Source: Mesorhizobium helmanticense (lineage in GTDB: Bacteria; Pseudomonadota; Alphaproteobacteria; Rhizobiales; Rhizobiaceae). From it: a stretch of 64,000 nucleotides of DNA. The stretch spans positions 1 to 64,000 of the forward strand of contig NZ_PZJX01000024.1 of the NCBI RefSeq assembly GCF_003034915.1, written 5' to 3'. The position numbers were made by a program, and so were the translations under genes. Below are positions 40,434 through 48,963 of this stretch, piece after piece. How positions within the stretch are numbered: the stretch's first letter is position 1; every line of letters starts with the position of its first letter. Below the pieces are notes generated by a model. That model had not been told where the DNA came from, searched no databases, and saw only the letters and a program-made list of their open reading frames with translations.

Positions 40434-42293
40434 TCAACCTTGCCGGTCGCCCAAGGCTTCCTCGTATTTCTTGCGCGCGGCGTTGACCTGCGGCCGCACC
40501 GAGACTTCCGGCACGGCGACATCCCACCAATGACCGCCGGCATCGGTCGACACCAGCGGGTCGGTGTCGATGACCAGCACCGTCGTCCTGCTATTGTCCT
40601 TCGCCTTTGCCAGCGCCGTTTCCAGCCCGGCGATCGACGGCACTTTCTCGGCGATGGCGCCAAGACTTGCCGCATGCGCGGCGAAGTCGATGTCGGGCAT
40701 CGCTTCGTGGCGGGCGTCCTTCAAGAGATTGTTGAAGTTGGCGCCGCCGGTCGCCATCTGCAGCCGGTTGATGCAGCCATAGCCCCTGTTATCGAGCAGC
40801 ACGATGGTGAGCTTGAGACCGAGCATCACCGATGTGGCGATTTCGGAATTCATCATCAGATAGGAGCCATCGCCGATCATGACGACGACCTCCTGGTCGG
40901 GCTTCGCCATCTTGGCGCCGAGCCCGCCGGCGATCTCGTAGCCCATGGTCGAGAAGCCGTATTCGCCGTGGTACGAACCGGGCGCTCCCGCCTGCCAGAG
41001 CTTGTGCAGTTCGCCCGGCAGCCCGCCCGACGCATTCAGCAAGATCACGCCGGAACCCATGGCACGCTGCACGGCGCCGATCACCTGCGCGTCCGAGGGA
41101 TAGGCGGCATTGGTCGAGGCCGTCACCTTGCCGGCCTCGGCCTGCCACACCGTCTTGCCCTTGACTGCATTGTCGGTCCATGCGGCCGGCGCCTTCCAGC
41201 CTTTCAATGCCGCGCCGAGTTCGGCGAGCCCTTCGGCCGCGTCGGCGACCAGCGGCAGCGCCCAGTGCTTGCCGGCGTCGAAGACCTGGGCGTTGAGGCC
41301 GATGATGATCTTGCCGGAATTCTTGAACAGCGCCCAGGAGCCGGTGGTGAAATCCTGCAGTCTGGTGCCGACGGCAAGCACCACGTCGGCCTCCTCCGCC
41401 AGCCGGTTGGCTGCCGAGGTGCCGGTGACGCCAACCGCCGCCATGTTGAGCGGATGATCGTCCGGCAGCGAGGATTTGCCGCCTTGCGTCTCGCAGACCG
41501 GAATGCCGGCGCCCTGCACGAGCTTGGCCAGTTCTGCGGAAGCCTGCGAATAGAGCACGCCGCCGCCGGCGATCACCAATGGCTTTTTCGCGCCCTTCAG
41601 CGCCGCCACCGCAGCGGCCAATTCGCCACGGTCCGGGCGCGGCCGGCGCTGATGCCAGACCCGCTCGGCAAAGAAGCTTTCGGGATAATCATAGGCTTCG
41701 GCCTGCACGTCCTGGCAAAGCGACAACGTCACCGGTCCGCATTCGGCCGGATCGGTCAGCACCTGCATGGCGCGATTGAGCGCAGGCATAATCTGCTCCG
41801 GCCTGGTGATGCGGTCGAAATAGCGCGACACCGGCCTGAAGCAGTCATTGACCGTCGCCGTGCCGTCGGAAAAATCCTCGGCCTGCTGCAGCACCGGATC
41901 GGGCAAGCGGTTGGCGAAGACGTCGCCGGGCAGAAACAGGACGGGCAACCTGTTTACATGCGCAAGCGCCGCCGCCGTCACCATGTTGAGCGCACCGGGG
42001 CCGATCGAACTGGTCGCCGCCATGAAGCGGCGGCGGAAATTGGCCTTGGCATAGGCGATCGCGGCATGCGCCATCGCCTGTTCGTTGTGGGCGCGGAAAG
42101 TCGGCAGTTCGTCGCGCACCTGGTAAAGCGCCTCGCCGATGCCGGCGACATTGCCATGGCCGAAGATCGCCCAGACACCGCCGAAGATCGGTATCCTCTT
42201 GCCGTCGATCTCGGTCATCTGGCGGGACAGGAAACGGGTCAGCGCCTGCGCCATCGTCAGGCGGGCCATCTTCGGGCGGATTGTCTTGGTCAT
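40434..42293 (-). CDS. iolD: 3D-(3,5/4)-trihydroxycyclohexane-1,2-dione hydrolase
   Basis: IolD opens the ring of the diketo-inositol to 5-deoxy-D-glucuronate using thiamine diphosphate. The 619-residue protein has the three-domain layout of ThDP enzymes, with the activating Glu region in the N-terminal domain, and the ThDP-binding motif GDGSYLMMNSEIATSVMLGL with its closing NN-type segment LLDNRGYGCINRL. ATG at 42293 follows GGAGG. It lies between iolC and iolE. Confidence 0.96.
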   Translation of the reverse strand: MTKTIRPKMARLTMAQALTRFLSRQMTEIDGKRIPIFGGVWAIFGHGNVAGIGEALYQVRDELPTFRAHNEQAMAHAAIAYAKANFRRRFMAATSSIGPGALNMVTAAALAHVNRLPVLFLPGDVFANRLPDPVLQQAEDFSDGTATVNDCFRPVSRYFDRITRPEQIMPALNRAMQVLTDPAECGPVTLSLCQDVQAEAYDYPESFFAERVWHQRRPRPDRGELAAAVAALKGAKKPLVIAGGGVLYSQASAELAKLVQGAGIPVCETQGGKSSLPDDHPLNMAAVGVTGTSAANRLAEEADVVLAVGTRLQDFTTGSWALFKNSGKIIIGLNAQVFDAGKHWALPLVADAAEGLAELGAALKGWKAPAAWTDNAVKGKTVWQAEAGKVTASTNAAYPSDAQVIGAVQRAMGSGVILLNASGGLPGELHKLWQAGAPGSYHGEYGFSTMGYEIAGGLGAKMAKPDQEVVVMIGDGSYLMMNSEIATSVMLGLKLTIVLLDNRGYGCINRLQMATGGANFNNLLKDARHEAMPDIDFAAHAASLGAIAEKVPSIAGLETALAKAKDNSRTTVLVIDTDPLVSTDAGGHWWDVAVPEVSVRPQVNAARKKYEEALGDRQG

Positions 42294-42327
42294 GTGTTTT
42301 CCTCCGCAGTCCTTATGCCGCGCCTTC

Positions 42328-44262
42328 TTATGCTGCTTTGCGGCCACGCGCGGCAAGCCATGCGTCGGTCAGTTTCTCGAAGCGCGACGCCATGTCGGCC
42401 ACCGCCTCGTCGTCCGACATCTTGCCGGCAAGCCACTGTTCGGCGGCATTGATGAAAATGGTGCGGCCGACGGCAAAGCCCCTGACAATGGGCGCCTTGG
42501 CGGTGGCGGCAAAGGCCGCTTCCAGCTCGTCCTGCGGCGCCTCCAGCCCGAGCAGCACGACGCCGCGGCACCATGGGTCGTGCTTCAGGATCACCGCTTC
42601 GATCCTGGCCCAGGCGTTTGCCGAGGCCTGCGGTTCGAGCTTCCACCAGTCGGGCTTGATGCCGAGCCCATAGAGTTCCTCCAGCGCGCGCGGGATCGTC
42701 GTGTCGTCGAGCTTGCCATGCTTGCCGGCGATGATCTCGATGAGAAGTTCTCTACCCACTTTCCGCGCGGCCTCGAACAGGCCTTTCAGCTTCTGCTGCT
42801 GCTCGTCCTTCAGCGCGGCGGGATCGTCGGGATGATAGAAGCACAGGCATTTGATGCAGTGGTCGACCGGCCACTCGACCAGTTGTGAACCGATGTCCTG
42901 CGAGAATTCGAAGCGCAGCGGCCGCGATCCCGGCAGTTCGACCGGCCGGCCAAGCCAGGCAAATGAATGGCGGGCGAACTCGAACATGGCGTCGCGGCCA
43001 TATTTCTCGTCGAGCAGCATGCCGTAGCCGGCGCGGCCGGCGGCAACCTTTGCCGCCGCCTTGACCGTCAGCACCTTGAAGGCGGGGATGCGCGAGGCAT
43101 CGGCGCCGGCTTTGGCGGCAACGTCCTCGAGCTGGATACGGTGGTCGCAGGCCAGCGCCATCAGCGCGGGAATGTCGCGCCGGCGCGTGGTCGCCCAGTG
43201 GATGTGGTTGATCGCCTCGTCCTTGCGCAGCGCCAGATGCTTGCTGCCGTTCTTGAGGAAGAACTGCAATTCCTCGAAGGTCGGATATTCCGGCGCGCAG
43301 AGCAGCCGCGACACGGCAAAGGCGCCGCAGGCATTGGCCCAGGTCGCCGCCGTGGCAAGGCTTTCGCCACCGAGCCAGCCGCGCAGGAAGCCTGACATGA
43401 AGGCATCGCCGGCGCCGAGCACATTGTAGACCTCGATCGGGAAACCCTTGCCGACGACGCCGTCCTCGAGATCGTCGCTGATCGGCCCGTCATAGACGAT
43501 GCAGCCCATGGCGCCGCGCTTCAGCACGATAGTCGCCGAGGACAGCGAGCGGATGGTCTTCAGCGCGCTCAGGCAATCGTCGGCCCCCGAAGCGATCATG
43601 ATCTCCTCTTCGGTGCCGACGATGAGGTCGCAGTGGGGCAGCACCGTCTTCAGTTGGGCCGAGACACGGTCTGATTTGACATAGCGCTCGAACCCTTCGG
43701 CATGGCCGGCGAGCCCCCACAGGTTAGGGCGATAGTCGATGTCGAACACCACCTTGCCGCCCCTGGCCTTCATGATGCGGATGGCCTTGCGCTGGGCGGC
43801 GTCGCTGTTGGGACGGGAGAAGTGTGTGCCGGTGACGACAATGGCGCGTGCCGAGGCGATGAACGCCTCGTCGATATCGTCCTCCGAAAGCGCCATGTCG
43901 GCGCAGTCGGTGCGATAGAAGATCATCGGCGAGACGCCTTCTTCCTCGACCGACAACAGCACCAGCGCGGTCAGCCGGTCGGGATCGGTCTTCAGGCCAT
44001 AGACGGATACACCTTCGCGTTTCAGCTGCTCGCGGATGAAGCGGCCCATCTGCTCGTCGCCGACGCGGGTGAGCAGCGCCGAGCGCAGGCCGAGCCTGGC
44101 GGTGCCGACCGAAATGTTGGCCGGACAGCCGCCGACCGATTTGGCAAAGGAGGTGATATCCTCCAGGCGCGAGCCGATCTGCTGGCCATAGAGATCGACG
44201 GAGGCGCGGCCAATGGTGATGACGTCGAGCGGCGCATGTTTCGCGTCCACGGCTTCGCCCAT
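42328..44262 (-). CDS. iolC: Bifunctional 5-dehydro-2-deoxygluconokinase / DUF2090 aldolase-like protein
   Basis: The 644-residue protein joins two domains. Residues about 1-325 are a PfkB sugar kinase (GRASVDLYGQQIGSRLED, SVGGCPANISVGTARL, GAGDAFMSGFLRGWLGG) that phosphorylates 2-deoxy-5-keto-gluconate. Residues about 330-640 are DUF2090, an aldolase-fold domain with LALACDHRIQLED and FEFSQDIGSQLVEWP, likely taking the place of IolJ, which splits the kinase product. ATG at 44262 follows GGGAGG; the frame further upstream is excluded. This fusion is usual in proteobacterial iol operons. It is the first gene of the operon, behind two IolR-type boxes. Confidence 0.94.
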   Translation of the reverse strand: MGEAVDAKHAPLDVITIGRASVDLYGQQIGSRLEDITSFAKSVGGCPANISVGTARLGLRSALLTRVGDEQMGRFIREQLKREGVSVYGLKTDPDRLTALVLLSVEEEGVSPMIFYRTDCADMALSEDDIDEAFIASARAIVVTGTHFSRPNSDAAQRKAIRIMKARGGKVVFDIDYRPNLWGLAGHAEGFERYVKSDRVSAQLKTVLPHCDLIVGTEEEIMIASGADDCLSALKTIRSLSSATIVLKRGAMGCIVYDGPISDDLEDGVVGKGFPIEVYNVLGAGDAFMSGFLRGWLGGESLATAATWANACGAFAVSRLLCAPEYPTFEELQFFLKNGSKHLALRKDEAINHIHWATTRRRDIPALMALACDHRIQLEDVAAKAGADASRIPAFKVLTVKAAAKVAAGRAGYGMLLDEKYGRDAMFEFARHSFAWLGRPVELPGSRPLRFEFSQDIGSQLVEWPVDHCIKCLCFYHPDDPAALKDEQQQKLKGLFEAARKVGRELLIEIIAGKHGKLDDTTIPRALEELYGLGIKPDWWKLEPQASANAWARIEAVILKHDPWCRGVVLLGLEAPQDELEAAFAATAKAPIVRGFAVGRTIFINAAEQWLAGKMSDDEAVADMASRFEKLTDAWLAARGRKAA

Positions 44263-44345
44263 TCGAACCTCCCGTCGGCCTTGTTGTTTTGGCAACACGT
44301 TGTTTTGGGTAACACGCGCGAGCGGCAGCGTGGCGCCGGCAATAT

Positions 44346-44389
44346 GAAATAATAATTCCAATCCATAGTCAATATGGAACGAGCATTCC
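44346..44389 (-). promoter_or_regulatory. iolC promoter region with two IolR-type boxes
   Basis: GGAA-CGAGCA-TTCC at 44376-44389 matches exactly the GGAA-N6-TTCC motif described for IolR control in Sinorhizobium. A second box, GAAA-TAATAA-TTCC at 44346-44359, differs at one position. Their starts are 30 bases apart, about three helical turns. A -35-like TTGACT (44372-44367, minus strand) lies between them, so both would block RNA polymerase. Confidence 0.7.
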
Positions 44390-44408
44390 TTTGCTGAAAA
44401 GTGGTCCT

Positions 44409-45272
44409 CTACGCCTTCTTGCGGCCGCTTTCGCGCCGCTTCTCGCCGACGGCAACGGTCAGCGCCATGGCCAGCGCCATCGTCGCCGACAGCGAGCGGA
44501 AGCCGCCGAAATCGGCCTCGGCGACCTCGAACCACACCTTGGCGAATTGGGCGAGCGGCGAGAATGAGCTGTCGGTGATGGCCACGATCGGCACGCCCTG
44601 ATCCGAGATGGTGCGCGTCTCCTCGATGGTCGCCGGCGCATAGGGGGAAAAACTGATGGCGATGACGGCATCCGCGGGCGTGGCAAAGCCGATCATCTCG
44701 GCGTTCAGGCCAGCGGCCGACTCGATCAGCTGGTTGCGGATCTTGAGCTTGCCAAGCGCATAGGCGATGTAGGAGGCGACCGGATAGGAGCGGCGCTTGG
44801 CCAGCACATAGATCGTCTCGGCCTTTGCCAAAAGGGCGATCGCCTCTTCGAAATGCTCTTCGTTCAGCGTCCGCGAAATGTCGCTGAGCGAGGTGCTGGC
44901 GGCGGCGACGAAACCATCGAAGATCGCCCGATGGCCGGCGCCTTCCTCGGCCTTGGCGCGCAGTGCCGCAAGTCTTTCGTCATAGGAGGAATTGCGTTCG
45001 CGCAGGCGCTCGCGAAACACCTGCTGCAGGCTGGTGAAGCCGTCAAAGCCAAGCTGCTGGGCAAAGCGGATCAGCGTCGAGGGCTGGACACCCGCCGAAG
45101 CAGCGATGCTGGCGGCGGTGCCGAAGGCGATGTCGTCGGGGTTATCGAGCGCATAAGCGGCGATCTGCGCGATACGCTTGGGCAGGCTCTGCCGCCGCTC
45201 CAGGATTGTCGCGCGCAGCGTCTCGAAATCGCGGGGCACCCGTTCGTCCATCGTCGCTCCGCCTAAGGCCAT
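44409..45272 (-). CDS. iolR: RpiR-family repressor of inositol catabolism (IolR-like)
   Basis: The 287-residue regulator has an N-terminal RpiR helix-turn-helix (about residues 15-85, with LPKRIAQIAAYALDNPDD and AASAGVQPSTLIRFAQQLG) and a C-terminal SIS domain (about residues 130-275, with VLAKRRSYPVASYIAYALG) that binds a phosphosugar-like effector. It lies just upstream of iolC on the same strand, with boxes of the IolR type between them. In Sinorhizobium such a protein represses iol genes and is relieved by an intermediate. Start ATG 45272; ATG 45251 with GGAG five bases upstream is equally possible. Confidence 0.9.
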   Translation of the reverse strand: MALGGATMDERVPRDFETLRATILERRQSLPKRIAQIAAYALDNPDDIAFGTAASIAASAGVQPSTLIRFAQQLGFDGFTSLQQVFRERLRERNSSYDERLAALRAKAEEGAGHRAIFDGFVAAASTSLSDISRTLNEEHFEEAIALLAKAETIYVLAKRRSYPVASYIAYALGKLKIRNQLIESAAGLNAEMIGFATPADAVIAISFSPYAPATIEETRTISDQGVPIVAITDSSFSPLAQFAKVWFEVAEADFGGFRSLSATMALAMALTVAVGEKRRESGRKKA

Positions 45273-45409
45273 GTCGGTATTCCCTCTCCTGCCTCATCAT
45301 AGCGGGCTTGTGCAAGAAGACCATAAAAAATGAGCTACACGTTCCATTTGCGAGGAAAATGGATTAATTCATCCACATCAGCTTTTCCTTGCATTTGGAG
45401 ATGACGGAA

Positions 45410-46519
45410 ATGGTCGGAGTGGGCCTCATCGGCACGGGCTTCATGGGCAAGTGCCATGCCATCGCCTGGAACGCCGTCGGCGCCGTCTTTCCCGACGTGG
45501 CCAAGCCGAGGCTGGTCCATCTCGGCGAGATCAATGACGAGCTTGCCAAACGCAAGGCGGCCGAATTCGGCTTCGCCAAGGGTTCCGGCGACTGGCGCGC
45601 CGTCGTCAACGACCCCGAGGTCGACATCGTCTCGTTGACCACGCCAAACCAGTTCCATCCGGAAATGGCCATCGCCGTCCTCGAGGCCGGCAAGCATCTG
45701 TGGTGCGAAAAGCCGATGGCCCCTAGCTTCGCCGAAGCGCAAGCCATGGCGGCGGCAGCGAAAAAGTCCGGCAAGGTGGCAGCGCTCGGCTACAACTACA
45801 TCCAGAACCCGGCCATCCGCCATATCGGCGCGCTGCTCGACGAGAAGATCATCGGCGAGGTTAACCTTCTGCGCATCGAGATGGACGAGGATTTCATGGC
45901 CGATCCGGAGGCGCTGTTCTTCTGGAAGCATGAGGCAGCGTCCGGCTACGGCGCGCTCGACGATTTCGCCGTGCATCCGCTGTCGCTGGTTTCGGTGTTG
46001 TTCGGCCGCGTCGCTCGGGTCATGTGCGACATGACCAAGCCCTATGCCGACCGCAAACTCGCTTCCGGCGGACGTCGCGCGGTCGAGACCTACGACATCG
46101 CCAGCGTGCTCATGCATCTTGAAAACGGCGTCGCCGGCACGCTTTTGGTCAACCGTTCGGCCTGGGGCCGCAAGGGCCGCATCGCCATCCAGATCTTCGG
46201 CTCGAAGGGCTCGATCCTCTACGACCAGGAGCGAATGAATGAATTCCAGCTCTATCTCACATCGGACCGCCCGACCGAGCAGGGCTACCGCACCATCCTG
46301 GTGGCGCCGCACCACAAGCCCTATGACGCCTTCTTGCCGGCGCCCGGCCACGGTCTCGGCTTCAACGACCTCAAAATGATCGAATGCCGGGAACTCCTGA
46401 CCAGGCTGGCCGGCAAGCCGGCACGCATCATCGACTTCGACGATGGACTGGAGATCGAGCGCACCGTGCATGCGATGGCGCGCTCGTTCGAGGAAAAGCG
46501 CTGGGTGGATGTGAGGTAG
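45410..46519 (+). CDS. Gfo/Idh/MocA-family dehydrogenase, probable inositol-type
   Basis: The 369-residue NAD(P)-dependent dehydrogenase has the Rossmann motif VGLIGTGFMGKCHA and the family block LWCEKPMAPSFAEAQ with its conserved Lys. It lacks a signal peptide. It is divergent from the iol repressor and so probably oxidises an inositol isomer or a methylated inositol, feeding the iol operon; it is clearly different from IdhA at 49915. ATG at 45410 is set by GGAG nine bases before; ATG 45401 and TTG 45389 are alternatives. Confidence 0.88.
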   Translation: MVGVGLIGTGFMGKCHAIAWNAVGAVFPDVAKPRLVHLGEINDELAKRKAAEFGFAKGSGDWRAVVNDPEVDIVSLTTPNQFHPEMAIAVLEAGKHLWCEKPMAPSFAEAQAMAAAAKKSGKVAALGYNYIQNPAIRHIGALLDEKIIGEVNLLRIEMDEDFMADPEALFFWKHEAASGYGALDDFAVHPLSLVSVLFGRVARVMCDMTKPYADRKLASGGRRAVETYDIASVLMHLENGVAGTLLVNRSAWGRKGRIAIQIFGSKGSILYDQERMNEFQLYLTSDRPTEQGYRTILVAPHHKPYDAFLPAPGHGLGFNDLKMIECRELLTRLAGKPARIIDFDDGLEIERTVHAMARSFEEKRWVDVR

Positions 46520-46534
46520 CGCCAGCGTTGGCTT

Positions 46535-46724
46535 CCCCTTCTCCCCTTGTGGGAGAAGGTGGCCGAGCGAAGCTCGGTCGGATGAGGGGTGTTGGCCGGA
46601 TCGCGACTTTGATGTCTTGAGAACTTAAAATCACTCGATCTTTTAACGTCTCGTTTCTTCCAGCACCCCTCATCCGTCTCGGCGCTGCGCGCCGATCCAC
46701 CTTCTCCCACAAGGGGAGAAGGGG
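46535..46724. repeat. Long inverted repeat (190 bases)
   Basis: The 28-base arm at 46535-46562 is the perfect reverse complement of 46697-46724, and ATGAGGGGTG at 46582-46591 pairs with 46664-46673. Each outer arm is itself a hairpin (CCTTCTCCC/GGGAGAAGG), and the same unit occurs once at 35692. It lies between two convergent genes and looks like two copies of a REP-type element in opposite orientation. Confidence 0.85.
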
Positions 46725-46730
46725 AAAGCG

Positions 46731-47822
46731 TCAGGCAGCGCCCGGGCGGCTGGCGACCATGGTATGCCGCGCCGACCGGCGTTGCTCGACGGCGTCCGCA
46801 AGGCCATGCAGCACTGTCTCGGTGGTTGCCCAGTCGATGCAGCCATCGGTGATGCTCTGGCCGTAGACGAGCGGCTTGCCGGGCACGACATCCTGGCGGC
46901 CGGCGACGAGATTGCTCTCGATCATGACGCCGATGATGCGCTCGTCGCCCACCGCCACCTGGCCGCCCACGTCGGCGGCCACTTTCGGCTGGTTCTCCGG
47001 CTTTTTCGAGCTGTTGGCGTGGCTGACATCGACCATCAGCCGCTGCGCGACGCCGGTCCGCCCGAGCTCCGCGCTCGCCGCCGCGATGCTCGCCGCGTCA
47101 TAGTTGGGCTGGATACCGCCGCGCAGGATGACGTGGCAGTCTTCGTTGCCGGTGGTTGTCGCAATGGCGCTGCGCCCGCCCTTCGTCACCGCCATGAAAT
47201 GATGCGGCTGGGCGGCGGATTTCACCGCCTCGGCGGCGATCCGCACATTGCCGTCGGTGCCGTTCTTGAAACCGACCGGGCAGGAGAGCCCGGAGGCGAG
47301 CTCGCGATGGATCTGGCTCTCGGTCGTGCGCGCGCCGATCGCGCCCCAGGCGACGAGGTCGGCGATGTATTGCGGAGTGGCCATGTCGAGGAATTCTGTC
47401 GCCGCCGGCAGGCCGAGATTGTTGACCGCCGAGAGCACGTTGCGCGCCATGCGCAGCCCCTTGTCGATGTTGAAGCTGCCGTCGAGGTCGGGATCGTTGA
47501 TCAGGCCCTTCCAACCGACCGTCGTGCGCGGCTTCTCGAAATAGACGCGCATCACGATCTCCAGCCGGTCCGCCAGGCTCTCGCGCAGTGCGGCCAGACG
47601 GCTGGCGTATTCCACGGCGGCGACCGGGTCGTGGATCGAACAGGGGCCGACGATGACCACCAGCCGGTCGTCGGCGCCGGTCAGGATGGAATGGATGGCG
47701 TTGCGTGAGGCGGTAACGGTGCGCGTCGCCGTCAGCGTGCGCGGTATCTCCCGCATCACCTGGTCCGGCGTACTCAGTTCTCGGATTTCCTTGACCCGAA
47801 GATCATCTGTGGTGGTCAACAC
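46731..47822 (-). CDS. aroG: 3-Deoxy-7-phosphoheptulonate synthase (class I, AroG type)
   Basis: The enzyme condenses phosphoenolpyruvate with erythrose 4-phosphate in the first step of aromatic amino acid synthesis. The 363-residue protein shows VVIVGPCSIHDPVAAVEYA, YFEKPRTTVGWKGLINDP and MVDVSHANSSK, the class-I AroAI-alpha pattern. Start GTG 47822 (or TTG 47819). Upstream lie a leader peptide with Tyr-Trp-Tyr-Phe and a terminator, so the gene is probably controlled by attenuation. In Rhizobiales class II synthases are also common, so this may be one of two isoenzymes. Confidence 0.95.
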   Translation of the reverse strand: MLTTTDDLRVKEIRELSTPDQVMREIPRTLTATRTVTASRNAIHSILTGADDRLVVIVGPCSIHDPVAAVEYASRLAALRESLADRLEIVMRVYFEKPRTTVGWKGLINDPDLDGSFNIDKGLRMARNVLSAVNNLGLPAATEFLDMATPQYIADLVAWGAIGARTTESQIHRELASGLSCPVGFKNGTDGNVRIAAEAVKSAAQPHHFMAVTKGGRSAIATTTGNEDCHVILRGGIQPNYDAASIAAASAELGRTGVAQRLMVDVSHANSSKKPENQPKVAADVGGQVAVGDERIIGVMIESNLVAGRQDVVPGKPLVYGQSITDGCIDWATTETVLHGLADAVEQRRSARHTMVASRPGAA

Positions 47823-47860
47823 GGCTTTCTGCTCCTGATTGGGAGACCTGCCGGCTCAAA

Positions 47861-47886
47861 CAAAAAAGCCGCCAGGTCTGGCGGCT
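47861..47886 (-). terminator. Attenuator terminator of aroG
   Basis: On the minus strand AGCCGCCA (47886-47879) pairs with TGGCGGCT (47874-47867) over a four-base loop, followed directly by six T. It stands 39 bases before the aroG start. The 5' arm can instead pair with GCTGGCGGC at about 47941-47933. Confidence 0.88.
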
Positions 47887-47910
47887 GTTCGGATTTTGAT
47901 GCTGCAATCC

Positions 47911-47982
47911 TCAGATCGAGCGCAATCCTCCCGCCGCCAGCGAGCTCCTAAAGTACCAATACGTGGCGGTCAGGTTGATCAT
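47911..47982 (-). CDS. aroG leader peptide with Tyr-Trp-Tyr-Phe run
   Basis: The 23-residue frame reads MINLTATYWYFRSSLAAGGL and ends RSI. Codons 8-11 (47961-47950) are TAT TGG TAC TTT, all three aromatic amino acids in one run. It precedes the terminator at 47861 and the aroG gene. No ribosome-binding site precedes it, but a promoter places the transcript start at or next to its A, so it would be leaderless, as known for rhizobial trpL. Ribosome stalling at the run should cover the first pairing segment (47970-47964) and allow an antiterminator. I know of no family name for it. Confidence 0.78.
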   Translation of the reverse strand: MINLTATYWYFRSSLAAGGLRSI

Positions 47983-47989
47983 GAGTGGT

Positions 47990-48018
47990 CATATAGTTGA
48001 TGCTTGGGTGTTTGTCAC
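47990..48018 (-). promoter_or_regulatory. Promoter of the aroG leader
   Basis: On the minus strand GTGACA (48018-48013), a 17-base spacer and TATATG (47995-47990) form a good sigma-70-type promoter. The expected start, seven to eight bases on, falls at the first base of the leader peptide ATG (47982). Confidence 0.65.
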
Positions 48019-48082
48019 GGGGGTGATGTGTCGTTCGTATCCCAGGGCGAAGCAGGAGCGAAGCTCCGTCGCGGAGACCCTG

Positions 48083-48167
48083 GGATCCATGCCGTGATAT
48101 TGGCCGAAGGGCGCGGCGGAGCAGAATTCTGCACCGTGGCAACGCTTAGAAGTCGCGGCATGGATCC
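48083..48167. repeat. Palindromic intergenic repeat
   Basis: GGATCCATGCCG at 48083-48094 pairs perfectly with 48156-48167 over a 61-base loop, with further partial pairing outside. The stretch between aroG and the toxin gene (48019-48265) contains nothing else I can support. Confidence 0.65.
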
Positions 48168-48265
48168 TCGGGTGTGCGCTGCGTCGCTACGCTCCTTGCT
48201 CCGCCCGTGGATGACGAAGTGATGGGCGTTTCGGCTAATCGCTAAGGCATGCAGCGCCGAGCGGT

Positions 48266-48688
48266 TCACGCAGTCCAGGGATCGAAGAGTTCAAGTCCAA
48301 AGCCGTCGAAATCCTTCGTATTGCGCGTTGCCAAGGTGATCTCCCGCGCAATCGCCGTGGCTGCAATCAGGCCGTCCATCGACGACAGACCGCGACCGCG
48401 GCGCTTCGCAAGGCCCATCAGGTCGCCCCACGCCAAGGCAACCGGTTCGTCTACCGGAAGAACCCTCTGCTCGAAGCGCTGCGGCAGATCCTGAGCGAGC
48501 CATTCGGCCAGTGCCTCGCGTTTCCGGCCCTCATCCATGAGGGCGACCCCGCGCCGGATCTCGGCGATCGACACGACGCTGATGAATGAGCGGTCCTCAT
48601 CAAGCCCATCCAGCCAGTTCAGAACGCGTGCGTCCGGCGCCGGCCTCGTCACCTCGGACAGGACATTCGTATCGAGCAGTAGCCTCAC
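48266..48688 (-). CDS. vapC: VapC/FitB-type PIN-domain toxin
   Basis: The 140-residue protein is a PIN-domain ribonuclease. It starts RLLLDTNVLSEVTRP, whose Asp is the first metal ligand; SVVSIAEIRRGV supplies the Glu, and SSMDGLIAATAIA and NTKDFDGFGL the last acidic residues. It probably cleaves tRNA or rRNA when free of antitoxin. It starts with GTG at 48688, overlapping the antitoxin stop as GTGA, so toxin synthesis depends on antitoxin translation. Confidence 0.92.
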   Translation of the reverse strand: MRLLLDTNVLSEVTRPAPDARVLNWLDGLDEDRSFISVVSIAEIRRGVALMDEGRKREALAEWLAQDLPQRFEQRVLPVDEPVALAWGDLMGLAKRRGRGLSSMDGLIAATAIAREITLATRNTKDFDGFGLELFDPWTA

Positions 48689-48963
48689 AGCGGCAGATCA
48701 CGCGGCTCGTCGCGCTGACGCTCAAGGTTGAGTTCGGCGCCGCGCATCGGCGACTCCATCAGGAACTCAGCAAGCGTACCCTTGCGTGCGGTTTTCCGCT
48801 GCCATTCCTCGGCCGAGACGACAACCACGCTTGGTTTGCCGTTTCTGGTGATCGTCTGCGGCGAAGACTGCGCGCGCTCGATAACCTCCGAGAGCCGGGC
48901 TTTTGCCCCGGCGACCGTCCAGTTGGTACCCTCTTTAGGCGCAGACTGCATTTCAGCATCCAT
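48685..48963 (-). CDS. Phd/YefM-family antitoxin
   Basis: The 92-residue antitoxin has the Phd/YefM fold (NWTVAGAKARLSEVIERAQS, then QTITRNGKPSVVVVSAEEW) for DNA binding and dimerisation, and a C-terminal tail (FLMESPMRGAELNLERQ) that should wrap the PIN toxin. ATG at 48963 is chosen; ATG 48969 and 48951 are possible. TATAGTCAAGATAGTCAGA just upstream, with a repeated ATAGTCA unit, is the likely autoregulatory operator. Confidence 0.88.
   Translation of the reverse strand: MDAEMQSAPKEGTNWTVAGAKARLSEVIERAQSSPQTITRNGKPSVVVVSAEEWQRKTARKGTLAEFLMESPMRGAELNLERQRDEPRDLPL

Noticed and set aside
40404..42452. Very long open frame on the strand opposite iolD (682 codons), and similar long antisense frames at 13935-15779, 38391-40304 and 1069-2610
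   Set aside because: They are by-products of GC-rich third codon positions in real genes; they show low-complexity Arg/His/Gly/Asp composition, no family resemblance and no ribosome-binding sites.
45342..45357. TTCC-N8-GGAA upstream of the Gfo/Idh gene as an IolR box
   Set aside because: The half-sites are in the wrong order and spacing compared with GGAA-N6-TTCC; GGAT-N6-ATCC at 45361-45374 is closer but has two mismatches.
47948..47992. Overlapping 14-codon frame (MTTHDQPDRHVLVL) in the aroG leader
   Set aside because: It lacks aromatic codons and is out of frame with the peptide that carries Tyr-Trp-Tyr-Phe; it would not explain control of aroG. Its ATG is a few bases upstream of the predicted RNA start.
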